DNA of 64,000 nucleotides, taken from contig OZ243946.1 in NCBI GenBank assembly GCA_965214285.1, positions 2,852,001 to 2,916,000 of the forward strand, given 5' to 3'. Below are positions 16,705 to 25,071 of this stretch, piece by piece; position 1 is the stretch's first letter, and every line of letters begins with the position of its first letter. Under the pieces are notes generated by a model that was given only the letters and a program-made list of their open reading frames with translations, had not been told where the DNA came from and made no database searches. Source of the stretch: G963422745 sp965214285. Its GTDB lineage: Bacteria > Actinomycetota > Acidimicrobiia > Acidimicrobiales > Aldehydirespiratoraceae. Position numbers and translations under genes: made by a program.

Positions 16705-17829
16705 TCACGGTGCATCGAGTAGGTTTTTTGCCGTCTTGACTGCCGTCGTGATCAGTTCGCGGTAGCCGAGGATCTCGCCCTCCCGCTCTGCAATCACGGC
16801 TGCCAAGGCGCGAGCCATCTCGGCGTCGACCGTCTCGAACAGGCCCGACTCCTCAGAGCAGCGGCCATCGGCAGACGCGATCGCAGCCTCCTGACCCATG
16901 GCCGTCTCGCGCGATTCGATGGCGTAAGCCCTGCTGACAGCCCGTCTGGCAGACGAGGGACCGGCAAAGTCATAGCCCTGCCGCTGCATGCACGCCTCCC
17001 ACTCCGCTACGGCATCGACAAACTCCGGGGCAGCCCGGATTCGAGCCTGCACTTCGCCACGCAGCGAGCTGCGCACAAGGTGGTTTAGCCGCATGAATTC
17101 GCCGAGATCTCCGTAGATCGCAGCCTCTCCGATGCCGATGCAGCCGTCATTGCTCACCCACATCTCCAGCAGTTCGGGGTCGGCAAACCCCTGTTCCTCG
17201 TGCTGTGACTCCAAGACCTGCGCCTGGGCTTCGGTGATGTCGATGCCGGAGCCCATCAGCGCGTTCATCCAAGCGTCCACGTCGGCCTGGCTGAGCTGCT
17301 GAAGATAATCGCGATTGGGGTCGGGAAAAGAAGGTCCGCTGCCCCCCAGGCCATCCTGGTTCCCGAATTCCGCAGGGCCGCCGTATCCCCATTGTTCGGC
17401 CTGCTCACGGCTCTGCAGCGCCAGTATCCCGAGGTTGTCGAGAGGGCCGCGCAGACCCTCGACCTCGTTGGGCACATAGTGGAAGCCGCGCTCGGCCATG
17501 CACCGGCGAATCAGCTCCTCCAGCGCCTCTTCCAGGAACACGAGGTCGTCGACGGGCACGATCGAGTCTCGATGCACCAAGTGGCCCGAAGCGCCGTGGT
17601 TCTCCCGGCTCGGTGAACCCAAGGGGCTCGCTTCGCCTGGATCGAGGCGCAGGGCGGTGCCCGAAGATGATTCGGATGTGTCCTCTTCCGACTCGGAACC
17701 GCTGCCGGAGCCAGGGCTGATGCCGGCGTTGCTGAGCGTGTCCTCGCTAGCGCAGCTCAAGCTCAACGGCGCTACGGCAAGCAAGGCCAGGGCAACGCCG
17801 CGCCAGCCCCTGGATGCCAGGCCACTCAT
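16705..17829 (-). CDS. Secreted lipoprotein of unknown function
   Basis: The 374-residue protein starts MSGLASRGWRGVALALLAVA, a signal peptide followed by APLSLSC, an imperfect lipobox, so Cys is the likely lipid-modified residue. A Ser/Glu/Gly-rich linker follows (SPGSGSGSESEEDTSESSSG), then an all-helical domain with scattered paired cysteines (RRCMAERGFHY, NDGCIGIGEA, WEACMQRQGYDF, DGRCSEESG). The recurring C-M-x-x-x-G-Y/F pattern resembles the Cys-containing repeats of many actinobacterial lipoproteins. The ATG at 17827-17829 is preceded by GAGGAG, which overlaps the stop of a short upstream frame; coupling to it is possible. No enzyme motif is seen. Confidence 0.75.
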   Translation of the reverse strand: MSGLASRGWRGVALALLAVAPLSLSCASEDTLSNAGISPGSGSGSESEEDTSESSSGTALRLDPGEASPLGSPSRENHGASGHLVHRDSIVPVDDLVFLEEALEELIRRCMAERGFHYVPNEVEGLRGPLDNLGILALQSREQAEQWGYGGPAEFGNQDGLGGSGPSFPDPNRDYLQQLSQADVDAWMNALMGSGIDITEAQAQVLESQHEEQGFADPELLEMWVSNDGCIGIGEAAIYGDLGEFMRLNHLVRSSLRGEVQARIRAAPEFVDAVAEWEACMQRQGYDFAGPSSARRAVSRAYAIESRETAMGQEAAIASADGRCSEESGLFETVDAEMARALAAVIAEREGEILGYRELITTAVKTAKNLLDAP

Positions 17830-17842
17830 CGAGGGTTTCTCC

Positions 17843-17917
17843 TCAGCACTCCCGCGGCCAGTCGTTGGCTGACCCGTAGTTGTTGGGCACCCACTTGTAG
17901 CCGTATCCCCTCCGCAT
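17843..17917 (-). CDS. Possible 24-residue peptide upstream of the lipoprotein gene
   Basis: A 24-codon frame from the ATG at 17915-17917 to a TGA at 17843-17845 encodes a peptide with MRRGYGYKWVPN near its start and NDWPREC at its end. Its stop overlaps the ribosome-binding site of the lipoprotein gene. In-frame codons continue upstream to a TAA about 16 codons earlier (including SYC), so it may instead be the tail of a larger lost gene. The aromatic, Cys-ending composition is unlike random GC-rich sequence. No family was recognised; a leader peptide or gene remnant are both possible. Confidence 0.35.
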   Translation of the reverse strand: MRRGYGYKWVPNNYGSANDWPREC

Positions 17918-18033
17918 GCAGTAGGACGGTGCATCTACTTCTTTGCTCGAGACGGCCCCGCGTTACACGCGAATCTGCGATTTCGACGCGAAACCTGGAC
18001 CGAGGCGCCGCCTGCGCCTTGAGTCGGGATGCG

Positions 18034-18441
18034 TCAGGACGGCGGGGGGATGCGATCCGGGGTGCGGAGCGTGACCGTGCGCTCGGCGATCCGCCAGCCC
18101 TGCGGGCCCTTCACCACCGTGTCTCGGTAGTCGGCGCTGCCGACCCTGCCGCCGGCGCCGACGCCGATGACCTTGGAGCGCACCCTCACCCGCCCGTCGC
18201 GGTCGGTGCTGATCTCCACGTTGGTCACGTGATGGGCCAGCGGATGCGCCTGCGAGCCGCGCAGCAGCTCGGCGATGGCAGCAGCGCCTACCGCCACGCC
18301 CATGTCGAAGTCGCTCACGTCGTAGCGGGCGTCGTCTGTGAACACCTCGCCGGCCCGCGAGAACTCCCGCGAGTCGATGATGTTGGCGTAGCGGGCCATC
18401 AGCTCGTGTATGGCGAGCCGGTCGTCGGCGCTGAGCGTCAC
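18034..18441 (-). CDS. SnoaL-like / nuclear transport factor 2 family protein
   Basis: The 135-residue protein shows the NTF2/SnoaL cone fold: an N-terminal helix pair LSADDRLAIHELMARYANI, an IDSREFSRAGEVFTDDARYD segment characteristic of the SnoaL_4-type proteins, then a curved sheet ending KGPQGWRIAERTVTLR. Relatives include polyketide cyclases, hydroxysteroid isomerases and dehydratases acting on hydrophobic substrates. The predicted start is a GTG at 18439-18441. It is divergent from the LLM gene at 18616. The substrate cannot be assigned. Confidence 0.83.
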   Translation of the reverse strand: MTLSADDRLAIHELMARYANIIDSREFSRAGEVFTDDARYDVSDFDMGVAVGAAAIAELLRGSQAHPLAHHVTNVEISTDRDGRVRVRSKVIGVGAGGRVGSADYRDTVVKGPQGWRIAERTVTLRTPDRIPPPS

Positions 18442-18615
18442 CGCCCAAGCATGCCGCCCCCGCGGCGGCCCGCGCCACGCAGCTCCAGAGCGGCTCGCGC
18501 CACGCCTGCGCCTTGTCTGCGCATTGTCTGCTCGGTTCCTCCGCGTCCTCGGTCGCCCGCCTTCCGCTCGGGCGGCTTCGGAGCGCGGCGGGGTCCGCCG
18601 CTACGGTCGGCAGCC

Positions 18616-19674
18616 GTGAAGACCGAGACGCTGCTCCCCCTGGGCAAGCTCGACCCCGGCCTGCGCAACCCCGACACGCCGCTCGATCTCGCCTCGCTGC
18701 CCGCCGCGGCAGCGCAGGTGGAGGCGCTCGGCTACGACGCCCTGGTCGTCGAGGAGACCAAGCACGACCCTTACCAGGTGCTGGCCGTCGCCGCTGCCGC
18801 CACCACCACGCTGGGCCTGGGAACGTCGGTGGCGATGGCCTTCCCCCGCTCGCCGACCGTCACCGCCATGTCGGCCTGGACGCTGCAGCAGCTCTCGGGC
18901 GGGCGTTTCGTGCTGGGCCTGGGCTCGCAGGTGCGCGGCCATGTGCGCCGCCGCTTCGGCATGCAGTGGCACCCGCCGGCGCCGTGGATGCGCGACTACA
19001 TCCGGGCGCTGCGCGCCGTGTGGCGCTGCTGGCAGACCGGCGAGCCGCTCGACTACCACGGCGACCACTACAAGCTCGACCTGATGGTGCCGCTGTTCGA
19101 CCCGGGGCCGACCGCACACCCCGACATCGCGGTGCACATCGCAGCCATCAACCCAAACATGTGCGCCGTGGCGGGAGAGGTGGCCGACGGTCTGCGCCTG
19201 CACCCGGTGTGCTCGCCGGCCTACATCTCCTCGACGATGCTCCCCGCGGTGGAGCGCGGCGCGGCTCGCAGCGGCCGTGCCGCCGCCGACATCGGGCTCT
19301 GCATGAAGCCGCTGGTGGCCACTGCGCCCGATGCGGCGAGCCTGGAGCGGGTAAGCCGAACGGTGCGCGAGCGGGTTGCGTTCTACCTGTCGACGCCGTC
19401 GTATCGCCCGGCGTTCGCGGTCCACGGCTGGGACGACCTCGCCGAGCAGGCCACCGCCTTGTCGAGGGCGCAGCGCTGGGACGAGCTGGCGGGGCTCGTA
19501 CACGACGAGATGCTGCACGCCATCGCCGTGGTCGGCACCCACGACGTGATCGGCGAGCGCCTCGCCGAGCGCTACGGCGGGCTGATCGACCGCATCGAGT
19601 TCTCGATCCCGGTGACCGGCCCCGGCGACGCCGAGACGCTGCGAGCCATCCTCGCCCGCATCGCCGCCGCCTGA
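18616..19674 (+). CDS. F420-dependent LLM-class oxidoreductase (TIGR03617-like)
   Basis: This 352-residue LLM protein contains ALGYDALVVEETKHDPYQVL, SVAMAFPRSPTVTAMSAWTL and LSGGRFVLGLGSQVRGHVRR, the F420-binding hallmark of the TIGR03617-type branch. The C-terminus includes VVGTHDVIGERLAERYGGLI, typical of this subgroup. GTG at 18616 is the only start near the conserved N-terminus. It lies divergent to a SnoaL-like gene and convergent with the class I aldolase gene. It would be cytosolic and F420-dependent; the substrate is unknown. Confidence 0.9.
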   Translation: MKTETLLPLGKLDPGLRNPDTPLDLASLPAAAAQVEALGYDALVVEETKHDPYQVLAVAAAATTTLGLGTSVAMAFPRSPTVTAMSAWTLQQLSGGRFVLGLGSQVRGHVRRRFGMQWHPPAPWMRDYIRALRAVWRCWQTGEPLDYHGDHYKLDLMVPLFDPGPTAHPDIAVHIAAINPNMCAVAGEVADGLRLHPVCSPAYISSTMLPAVERGAARSGRAAADIGLCMKPLVATAPDAASLERVSRTVRERVAFYLSTPSYRPAFAVHGWDDLAEQATALSRAQRWDELAGLVHDEMLHAIAVVGTHDVIGERLAERYGGLIDRIEFSIPVTGPGDAETLRAILARIAAA

Positions 19675-19751
19675 GCGGGCCGGGCCGGGCCTGGTCAGCC
19701 GGGCCGGGCCGGGCCAACGCGGGCCAGCGGTCGCCCCTGGGCGGGGCCGCC

Positions 19752-20639
19752 TCAGGCGACGGAGGCGGCGTAGATCGAGGCGATCGACGCGTCGAGCACG
19801 GCGTCGAACTCGGCGTCGCTCTGGGCTGCGTTCAGCCCCTCGGTGAGCGCCCGCGAGAAGCTGGCCACCACGCCTGGCTGGCGGCTGAGCCGGCTGTTGG
19901 CCTCCTCCCGCGAGTAGCCGCCCGAGAGCGCCACCACCTTGAGCACCTTGGGATGCTCGACCAGCTCGCTGTAGAAGCCGTCGGTCTCGGGCAGGGTGAG
20001 CTTCAGCATGATCTGGTCGCCGTCGGCCACGCCTTCGAGCTGCTCGGTGATGGCCGCCTTCAGCAGCTCCTCGGCCTCGGCCTTGCTGGCGGAGTGAATG
20101 TCGATCTCGGGCTCGATGATCGGCACCAGCCCGGCGGCCAGGATCCGCTTGCCGACCTCGAATTGCTGGGCGGCCACCGCCTCCACGCCCGCGGGGTTGG
20201 CGGCTGCGATCACCGAGCGCATCTTGGTGCCGAACACGCCGGCCGCGCTCGCCCGCTCCAGCAGCGAGTCGAGCCCGGGCATCGGCTTCATCACCTGGGC
20301 GGCATCCGCGGGCTCGGCGAGGCCCTTGTCGACCTTGAGGAACGGCACCACCGCCTTGTGGTCCCACAGGTAGGCCGCAGCGGGCCGGCCGTCGATGGCG
20401 CGGTCCATGGTCATCTCGAAGAGGATCGCCCCGATGATCCGGTCGCCGCCGAACGCGGACGACGTGCAGATGCGGCTGCGCATGGCGTGGATCAGGTCGA
20501 ACATCTCGGCCTCGCCGTCGTAGTCGGACTCGTCGACCCCGTAGAGGCGCAGCGCCTTGGGGGTGCTGCCGCCGCTCTGGTCGAGGGCGGCGATGAAGCC
20601 GTCGCCGCGGCGGATCTTGTCGAGCATCTCGGTGTTCAT
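19752..20639 (-). CDS. Class I fructose-bisphosphate aldolase
   Basis: The 295-residue protein matches the short bacterial class I aldolases (FBA class I, Fda type). It starts MNTEMLDKIRRGDGFIAALDQSGGSTPKAL, and shows the phosphate-site segment VVALSGGYSREEANS near residue 235. IMLKLTLPETDGFY carries the candidate Schiff-base lysine, and PIIEPEIDI is also conserved. It reversibly splits fructose 1,6-bisphosphate into dihydroxyacetone phosphate and glyceraldehyde 3-phosphate in the cytosol. The ATG is at 20637-20639. It is a single gene between an LLM gene and an acyl-CoA dehydrogenase-like gene. Confidence 0.92.
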   Translation of the reverse strand: MNTEMLDKIRRGDGFIAALDQSGGSTPKALRLYGVDESDYDGEAEMFDLIHAMRSRICTSSAFGGDRIIGAILFEMTMDRAIDGRPAAAYLWDHKAVVPFLKVDKGLAEPADAAQVMKPMPGLDSLLERASAAGVFGTKMRSVIAAANPAGVEAVAAQQFEVGKRILAAGLVPIIEPEIDIHSASKAEAEELLKAAITEQLEGVADGDQIMLKLTLPETDGFYSELVEHPKVLKVVALSGGYSREEANSRLSRQPGVVASFSRALTEGLNAAQSDAEFDAVLDASIASIYAASVA

Positions 20640-20750
20640 GCGCCAAAGACTAGGCCCGTCGACTGCGCGCCGGCGGGCGGCGTGCCGGCCATGTCAGCGG
20701 CCCTGCCGGCACGGCGGGCAGAGCCGGCGCGGCCCACGCCGTGGCGATCC

Positions 20751-21887
20751 TCAGAACAGGGCGGTGGAGGTCTCCAGGCCGAAGCGCAGCCGGCCGATCG
20801 GCTCGAAGGTGCGCTTGGCGATCATGCCGTGGCTGACGGCCACATGGGCGTCTCGGAAGACCCGCTGCAGCGGGTGGGCGTCGAACACCGCCGTCCCGCC
20901 GGCTGCGCCGAAGCACAGGTCCACCGCGGCCAGCGCCTGATGGGCGGCCGCGCTGGCGGCGAGGCGCAGCGACGCCCGTGCCTCAGCGTCGGCCTCTCGG
21001 CCCGCGGCGACCACCGCTGTGACCTCGCCGACGGCATCGTGCAGATAGGCCCGCGCTCCGGCGACGGCGGCCTGGGCCTGGGCCAGATCGGCCTGCACCG
21101 GCGCCCGCTCGGCCAGCGACCGCGACGACCCCGTGGGGCGCTTGTCGGCCAGCGCCACCAGCTCGTCGCAGGCCCTCTCCCCCAGCCCGACCAGCACTGC
21201 GGCCACCCCGCAGGCCAGGGCGGAGAAGAACGGGAAGCGCGCCAGGGTCGTGCCGAGCACCGGCGTGGCGCCGACGAGCTGCACCCAGCGGCCCTCGGGC
21301 ACCACGGCGGCGTCCGCGGTGTAGTCGCATGAGGCGCTGCCCTTGAGCCCGGCCGCGTACCAGGTGTCGAGCAGCTCCACCTGGGCCGGCTCGAAGAACA
21401 CGAACGGCGTGGTCGCCCCGTCTGCGGTCACAGCCGGGCGGCCGTCTGCGTCCACGACGCGCACCCCGGCACCGATCCAGGTGCAGTGCGAAGTGCCCGA
21501 GCCCCACGGCCAGCGCCCGCTGACCGACAGGCCGCCGTCTGTGAGCGTGGCCGTGCCCGAGGGCATCCCGAAGCCGCCGGTGCAGCCTGCCGGGTCGCCG
21601 TAGATCAGCTCGGCCCACTGCGCCGGCAGGTGATGGGAGGTCAGCGCCGTGGTGTTGGCGATCATCACGCACCACCCGGCGGCACCGTCGGCTCGGCTCA
21701 CGGCCTCGATGTCGGCGAGCACCTCGCTCACCGACGCGCCCCGTCCGCCGTAGTCGGCTGCCACCCAGCCCCGCAGCAGCCCGGCCTCGATGAGGGCGCT
21801 GAGCACGGCGGGGTGCAGGTGCCGCAGGCGCTCGGTCTCCGCGGCGTGACCGTCCGCACAGTCGAGCACTTGTTGCGCGATCTTCAC
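20751..21887 (-). CDS. Acyl-CoA dehydrogenase-fold flavoprotein (HsaA/HpaB-like)
   Basis: The 378-residue protein has the acyl-CoA dehydrogenase fold of the HsaA-like monooxygenase branch. Visible features are AAETERLRHLHPAVLSALIEAGL (N-terminal helices), ADGAAGWCVMIANTTAL, GTATLTDGGLSVSGRWPWGSGTSHC (beta domain) and LPLGGTAVFDAHPLQRVFRD-like C-terminal sequence (AAGGTAVFDAHPLQRVFRDA). The usual catalytic Glu of CoA dehydrogenases is not at its place, so a flavin monooxygenase role is more likely than CoA desaturation. A reductase partner is not adjacent. It is divergent from the GlcD-like oxidase gene. Confidence 0.85.
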   Translation of the reverse strand: MKIAQQVLDCADGHAAETERLRHLHPAVLSALIEAGLLRGWVAADYGGRGASVSEVLADIEAVSRADGAAGWCVMIANTTALTSHHLPAQWAELIYGDPAGCTGGFGMPSGTATLTDGGLSVSGRWPWGSGTSHCTWIGAGVRVVDADGRPAVTADGATTPFVFFEPAQVELLDTWYAAGLKGSASCDYTADAAVVPEGRWVQLVGATPVLGTTLARFPFFSALACGVAAVLVGLGERACDELVALADKRPTGSSRSLAERAPVQADLAQAQAAVAGARAYLHDAVGEVTAVVAAGREADAEARASLRLAASAAAHQALAAVDLCFGAAGGTAVFDAHPLQRVFRDAHVAVSHGMIAKRTFEPIGRLRFGLETSTALF

Positions 21888-22088
21888 GACACGACACCCG
21901 CCCGCGGGCGGCCGCGTGCCTGCAGTGCCGCAGCGCCCAGGCCGGCACAGCCCTCACCGCCTTCGCGCCGGCCCGCGGCGATCAATCCCGGCGAGCGCTG
22001 CTGCGTCATGGCGGCGACTGTAGTTCCGCAGCCGCCGGCGGGAGGCGTGACGGGAGAAGACGGCGTCCTTGGCGGGATAATGGGCGCC

Positions 22089-23588
22089 ATGGGACGTGAC
22101 CCGGAGATGACGCAGGACTTCGTCACGTCCCTGCCCGAGGGCTTCGTCAAGCTGCTGCGCTCCAGGATCGCCCGCAACTCCGTCATCGTCGACGCCGCCG
22201 TCCCGCCGGGCGAGCCCATGCCGCCCGCCGATCCCGGGTCGCGCAGCGGCCGCTCGTCGCTGGTCCCGTTCGCGATCGTGCGCCCGTCGAGCACCGCCGA
22301 GGCAGCCGAAACGGTGAGGCTGTGCCGCGAGGCAGGCGTGAGCGTGGTGCCCCGCGGCGGCGACACCGGCCTGTCCGGCGGCACCTGGCATGCCCGCTCG
22401 CCGAGCATCGCCATCTCCCTGGAGCGCATGAACCGCATCGTCTCGGTCGATCCCGACCGCTGGACGATCACCGCCGAGGCCGGCGTGACCATCGAGGCCC
22501 TGCAGGAAGCCGCCGCCAAAGCAGGCCGCAAGTTCGCCCCCGACTGGGCGGCCCGCGGCACGGCCACGCTCGGCGGGGCGATCTCCACCAACGCCGGCGG
22601 CAACAACGTGCTGCGCTACGGCACCATGCGCGACAACGTGCTGGGCATCGAGGCGGTGCTCGCCGACGGGCGCATCTGGGACGGGCGGCGGGCGCTGCGC
22701 AAGGACAGCTCGGGATACGACCTCAAGCATCTGTTCATCGGCGGCGAGGGAACGCTCGGCCTGGTCACCTCGGCGGTGCTGAGGCTGGTGCCGGCCACGC
22801 CCCACGAGCAGTCGGCGCTGGCCGCGATCTCAGGCCTCGACTCGCTGATGCCGCTGCTGGAGCTGGCGCACGATCACTCCGACGGCGCGCTGACGGCCTT
22901 CGAGCTGATGCCGGTGTTCGCGATGGAGCGGGTGGCCTCCATGCACGGCTTCGGCACGTCTGTCACCAGCGACAGCGAGTACCGCGTGCTGGTGCGCTTC
23001 GCCTCCAGCGAGCCGGTCGAAGATCGCCTGCTGTCGTTTCTGGCCGCGGCCGCCGAGGCGGGGCATGTCACCGATGCCGCGGTAGCGGTCACCGCAGACC
23101 AGGAGTCGGCGCTGTGGACGGTGCGCGACGCGCTGTCGCCGACCGTCGCCTACCGGGACTTCCATCATCACGGGCTGAAGATGGACCTGGCCGTGCCGCT
23201 CGATGCGACCGGGGCCTGCATCGCCGAGATCCGTGCGCTGGCCGCCGAGATCGCGCCCGAGGCCGTGAGCTACGCCTTCGGGCACGTGGGCGACGGCAAC
23301 CTGCACTTGTGGGTGCTGCCCGTGACCGACAGCGCCGTTGAGCCGTTCCTGGCGGTGAAGGAGGCGTTGACCGAGGCGGCCGACGCCGTGGTGCTGCGCC
23401 TGGGCGGCACGCTCAGCGCCGAGCACGGCATCGGCACCCTGCTGCGCGAGCGCATCGCCGCCCAGAAGGACCCGATCGAGTGGGAGCTGATGCGTGCCGT
23501 GAAGGCGGCGCTGGATCCCGAGGGCCTGTTCAACCCCGCCAAGACCCTGCCCGACCCGCCCGAGCCCCCACCCCCGCCGCCGGAGTAG
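22089..23588 (+). CDS. FAD-binding oxidoreductase, GlcD/D-lactate dehydrogenase type
   Basis: The 499-residue protein has an N-terminal PCMH FAD domain (RPSSTAEAAETVRLCREAG, VPRGGDTGLSGGT, GGAISTNAGGNNVLRYGTMR, YDLKHLFIGGEGTLG) and a C-terminal FAD-oxidase domain ending with SYAFGHVGDGNLH and LGGTLSAEHGIGTLLRERI. These match glycolate oxidase GlcD or D-2-hydroxyacid dehydrogenase subunits, which oxidise a hydroxy acid to a keto acid. Starts at 22080, 22089 and 22107 are all ATG and in frame; I chose 22089, though none has a clear ribosome-binding site. The C-terminus ends in a short Pro-rich tail (PPEPPPPPPE). It converges with the pterin dehydratase gene, 4 bp apart. Confidence 0.92.
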   Translation: MGRDPEMTQDFVTSLPEGFVKLLRSRIARNSVIVDAAVPPGEPMPPADPGSRSGRSSLVPFAIVRPSSTAEAAETVRLCREAGVSVVPRGGDTGLSGGTWHARSPSIAISLERMNRIVSVDPDRWTITAEAGVTIEALQEAAAKAGRKFAPDWAARGTATLGGAISTNAGGNNVLRYGTMRDNVLGIEAVLADGRIWDGRRALRKDSSGYDLKHLFIGGEGTLGLVTSAVLRLVPATPHEQSALAAISGLDSLMPLLELAHDHSDGALTAFELMPVFAMERVASMHGFGTSVTSDSEYRVLVRFASSEPVEDRLLSFLAAAAEAGHVTDAAVAVTADQESALWTVRDALSPTVAYRDFHHHGLKMDLAVPLDATGACIAEIRALAAEIAPEAVSYAFGHVGDGNLHLWVLPVTDSAVEPFLAVKEALTEAADAVVLRLGGTLSAEHGIGTLLRERIAAQKDPIEWELMRAVKAALDPEGLFNPAKTLPDPPEPPPPPPE

Positions 23589-23592
23589 CGGC

Positions 23593-23907
23593 TCAGCCTT
23601 GCGGCGGGGTGGCGCCGTGCTCGGCGGCCATCTCGGAGTAGCGGCGGGCCAGGTCCACGTCGTGCATCGAGAGCCCGCCTACGGCATGGGTGCTCAGCGT
23701 CACCTCCAGCACGCCCGGATAGCGCAGCGCCATGTCGGGGTGATGGTCGCAGCGGTCGGCCTCGGCGGCGAACGCCTGGGCCAGCTCCCCCGCGGCGCTA
23801 TACGAGCCGGCGGCGAACTCGGCGACGAGCCTGCCGTCGGCCGCCCGCCAGTCCCCGAGGCCTGCCATGGCCGCGATCTCGGCCTCGCTCACCGGTACGT
23901 AGGCCAT
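23593..23907 (-). CDS. Pterin-4a-carbinolamine dehydratase-like protein
   Basis: The 104-residue protein matches the 4a-hydroxytetrahydrobiopterin dehydratase family in length and motifs: the catalytic ECDHHPDMAL-like sequence here reads DRCDHHPDMALRYPGVLEV, followed by LSTHAVGGLSMHDVDLA with the last catalytic His. It would dehydrate pterin-4a-carbinolamine in tetrahydropterin recycling, or in some bacteria act in other dehydration. The ATG overlaps the stop of the upstream gene by one base, so the two are translationally coupled. No aromatic amino acid hydroxylase is nearby, so its pathway is unclear. Confidence 0.88.
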   Translation of the reverse strand: MAYVPVSEAEIAAMAGLGDWRAADGRLVAEFAAGSYSAAGELAQAFAAEADRCDHHPDMALRYPGVLEVTLSTHAVGGLSMHDVDLARRYSEMAAEHGATPPQG

Positions 23908-24533
23908 CAGGCGCTCGCCGTCACGGGTTCGCCGCGGGCCGGCGGGCCTGCCTGGCCTGCCAGCGCAGGCTGGCGTGCCTGCTGGCTGAGCCGTCGGCCG
24001 ATGGCGTCCACCGCCGCCACGCCGCGGCGCACGAACCGCTTGCGGGCGAAACGGCGCCGGTGTGCGGGGATCAGCTCGATCACGCTGAGGTTGGCCGACG
24101 GGCTGGGGTGCAGGTGCAGCGCGGCGGAGCGGCCGCGTGCCAGGCGGCTCGCCCGCAGGCTGGCCTTCCAGGTGTAGCTGTCGCCGTGTCTGCGGCGGGA
24201 GCCGACGTCGACCTCCAGGGCCGGGATCGGATCGTCGAAGAGGCGACCGTCGCCGACTACCCGATGGGCGGCGTTGGGCCGCACCAGCACCGGCTGGAGG
24301 ATCTCCTCGCGTTCGCCGCGCCGGGCCGCTCTGTCGGTCGCCGGGGCGGCAGCGCCGAGGCGGTAGCCGGGCCTGGCCCGCACCTCGCGCAGCGCCTCGA
24401 TCACGTCCGCCGAAAGGCCGCGCACGTCCAGCGGGTCGTCGTCGCCCGAGGGGTGCAGCGGGGCCAGCGAGCCGTCGTCGGCCAAGACGAACACGTCGAG
24501 CACGTCGGCCATCTCGGGCCAGTCGTCGGCCAT
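23907..24533 (-). CDS. Hypothetical protein coupled to pterin dehydratase
   Basis: This 208-residue protein is not recognised. It begins MADDWPEMADVLDVFVLADD and has a Trp- and Asp-rich N-terminal region, GYRLGAAAPATDRAARRGER, a central FDDPIPALEVDVGSRRRHG and a C-terminus rich in Arg (HRRRFARKRFVRRGVAAVDA), suggesting nucleic acid or membrane contact. The stop overlaps the start of the next gene by 1 bp, the closest coupling in this stretch. It is divergent from the thioesterase gene. No catalytic motif or membrane segment is visible. Confidence 0.6.
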   Translation of the reverse strand: MADDWPEMADVLDVFVLADDGSLAPLHPSGDDDPLDVRGLSADVIEALREVRARPGYRLGAAAPATDRAARRGEREEILQPVLVRPNAAHRVVGDGRLFDDPIPALEVDVGSRRRHGDSYTWKASLRASRLARGRSAALHLHPSPSANLSVIELIPAHRRRFARKRFVRRGVAAVDAIGRRLSQQARQPALAGQAGPPARGEPVTASA

Positions 24534-24601
24534 GGGCTCGACAATAGCCGCCCGAGGCTGCGCTTTCCCGAGATGCGCGCCGTCGCCGGTAGGGTCGGCT
24601 C

Positions 24602-25012
24602 GTGGCCCACACCATGACCGTCCGGGTGCGTTTCTACGAGCTCGATCCCTACAACCACGTGAACCACTCGGTATACGTGAGCTACTTCGAGACGGCCCGC
24701 GTGGAGCTGCTGACCGCCACGGGCTACGGGCTCGGCGAGATGCGCCGCAACGGGCTCACCATCCTGGTGTCGGAGATCAACGCCAAGTTCGTGAAGGCAG
24801 CCGGCGAGGGCGACGAGCTGGCGGTGGAGACCGAGATCGTGGAGTTCCGGCGGGTCACGTCGCACTGGCGGCAGCGGATCATGCGCGGCGACGAGCTGAT
24901 CGCCTCCCAGGATCTGCGTGCGGCCATGGTGACCAACGACGGCAGGCCGGTGCGTTTCCCCGCCGAGTTCCTGGAGGCGATGATGCCCTACATGGCCGGG
25001 CCGCCCGCATGA
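24602..25012 (+). CDS. Hotdog-fold acyl-CoA thioesterase
   Basis: This 136-residue protein has the 4-hydroxybenzoyl-CoA/YbgC-type hotdog fold. The signature ELDPYNHVNHSVYVSYFETARVE contains the catalytic Asp and is followed by the hotdog helix. It hydrolyses an acyl-CoA or acyl-ACP to the free acid. The start is GTG at 24602, with an ATG 12 nt further as the alternative. The following SRPBCC gene and LLM gene are on the same strand with short gaps (59 and 19 bp), suggesting one transcription unit that handles a hydrophobic CoA-linked compound. Confidence 0.9.
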   Translation: MAHTMTVRVRFYELDPYNHVNHSVYVSYFETARVELLTATGYGLGEMRRNGLTILVSEINAKFVKAAGEGDELAVETEIVEFRRVTSHWRQRIMRGDELIASQDLRAAMVTNDGRPVRFPAEFLEAMMPYMAGPPA

Positions 25013-25071
25013 GCCGCCGGCATCTGCAACCGCCGGCGCAAGCCGCAAGCACGGAAAGCAAGGAGACCACA

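Noticed and set aside
19675..19751. GGGCC-rich repeat between the LLM and aldolase genes as a terminator
   Set aside because: The stems are not regular and there is no U-run; composition alone explains it.
18513..21332. Very long plus-strand open frame (939 codons)
   Set aside because: It runs over the LLM gene and antisense to the aldolase and dehydrogenase genes; codon pattern and known domains support those instead.
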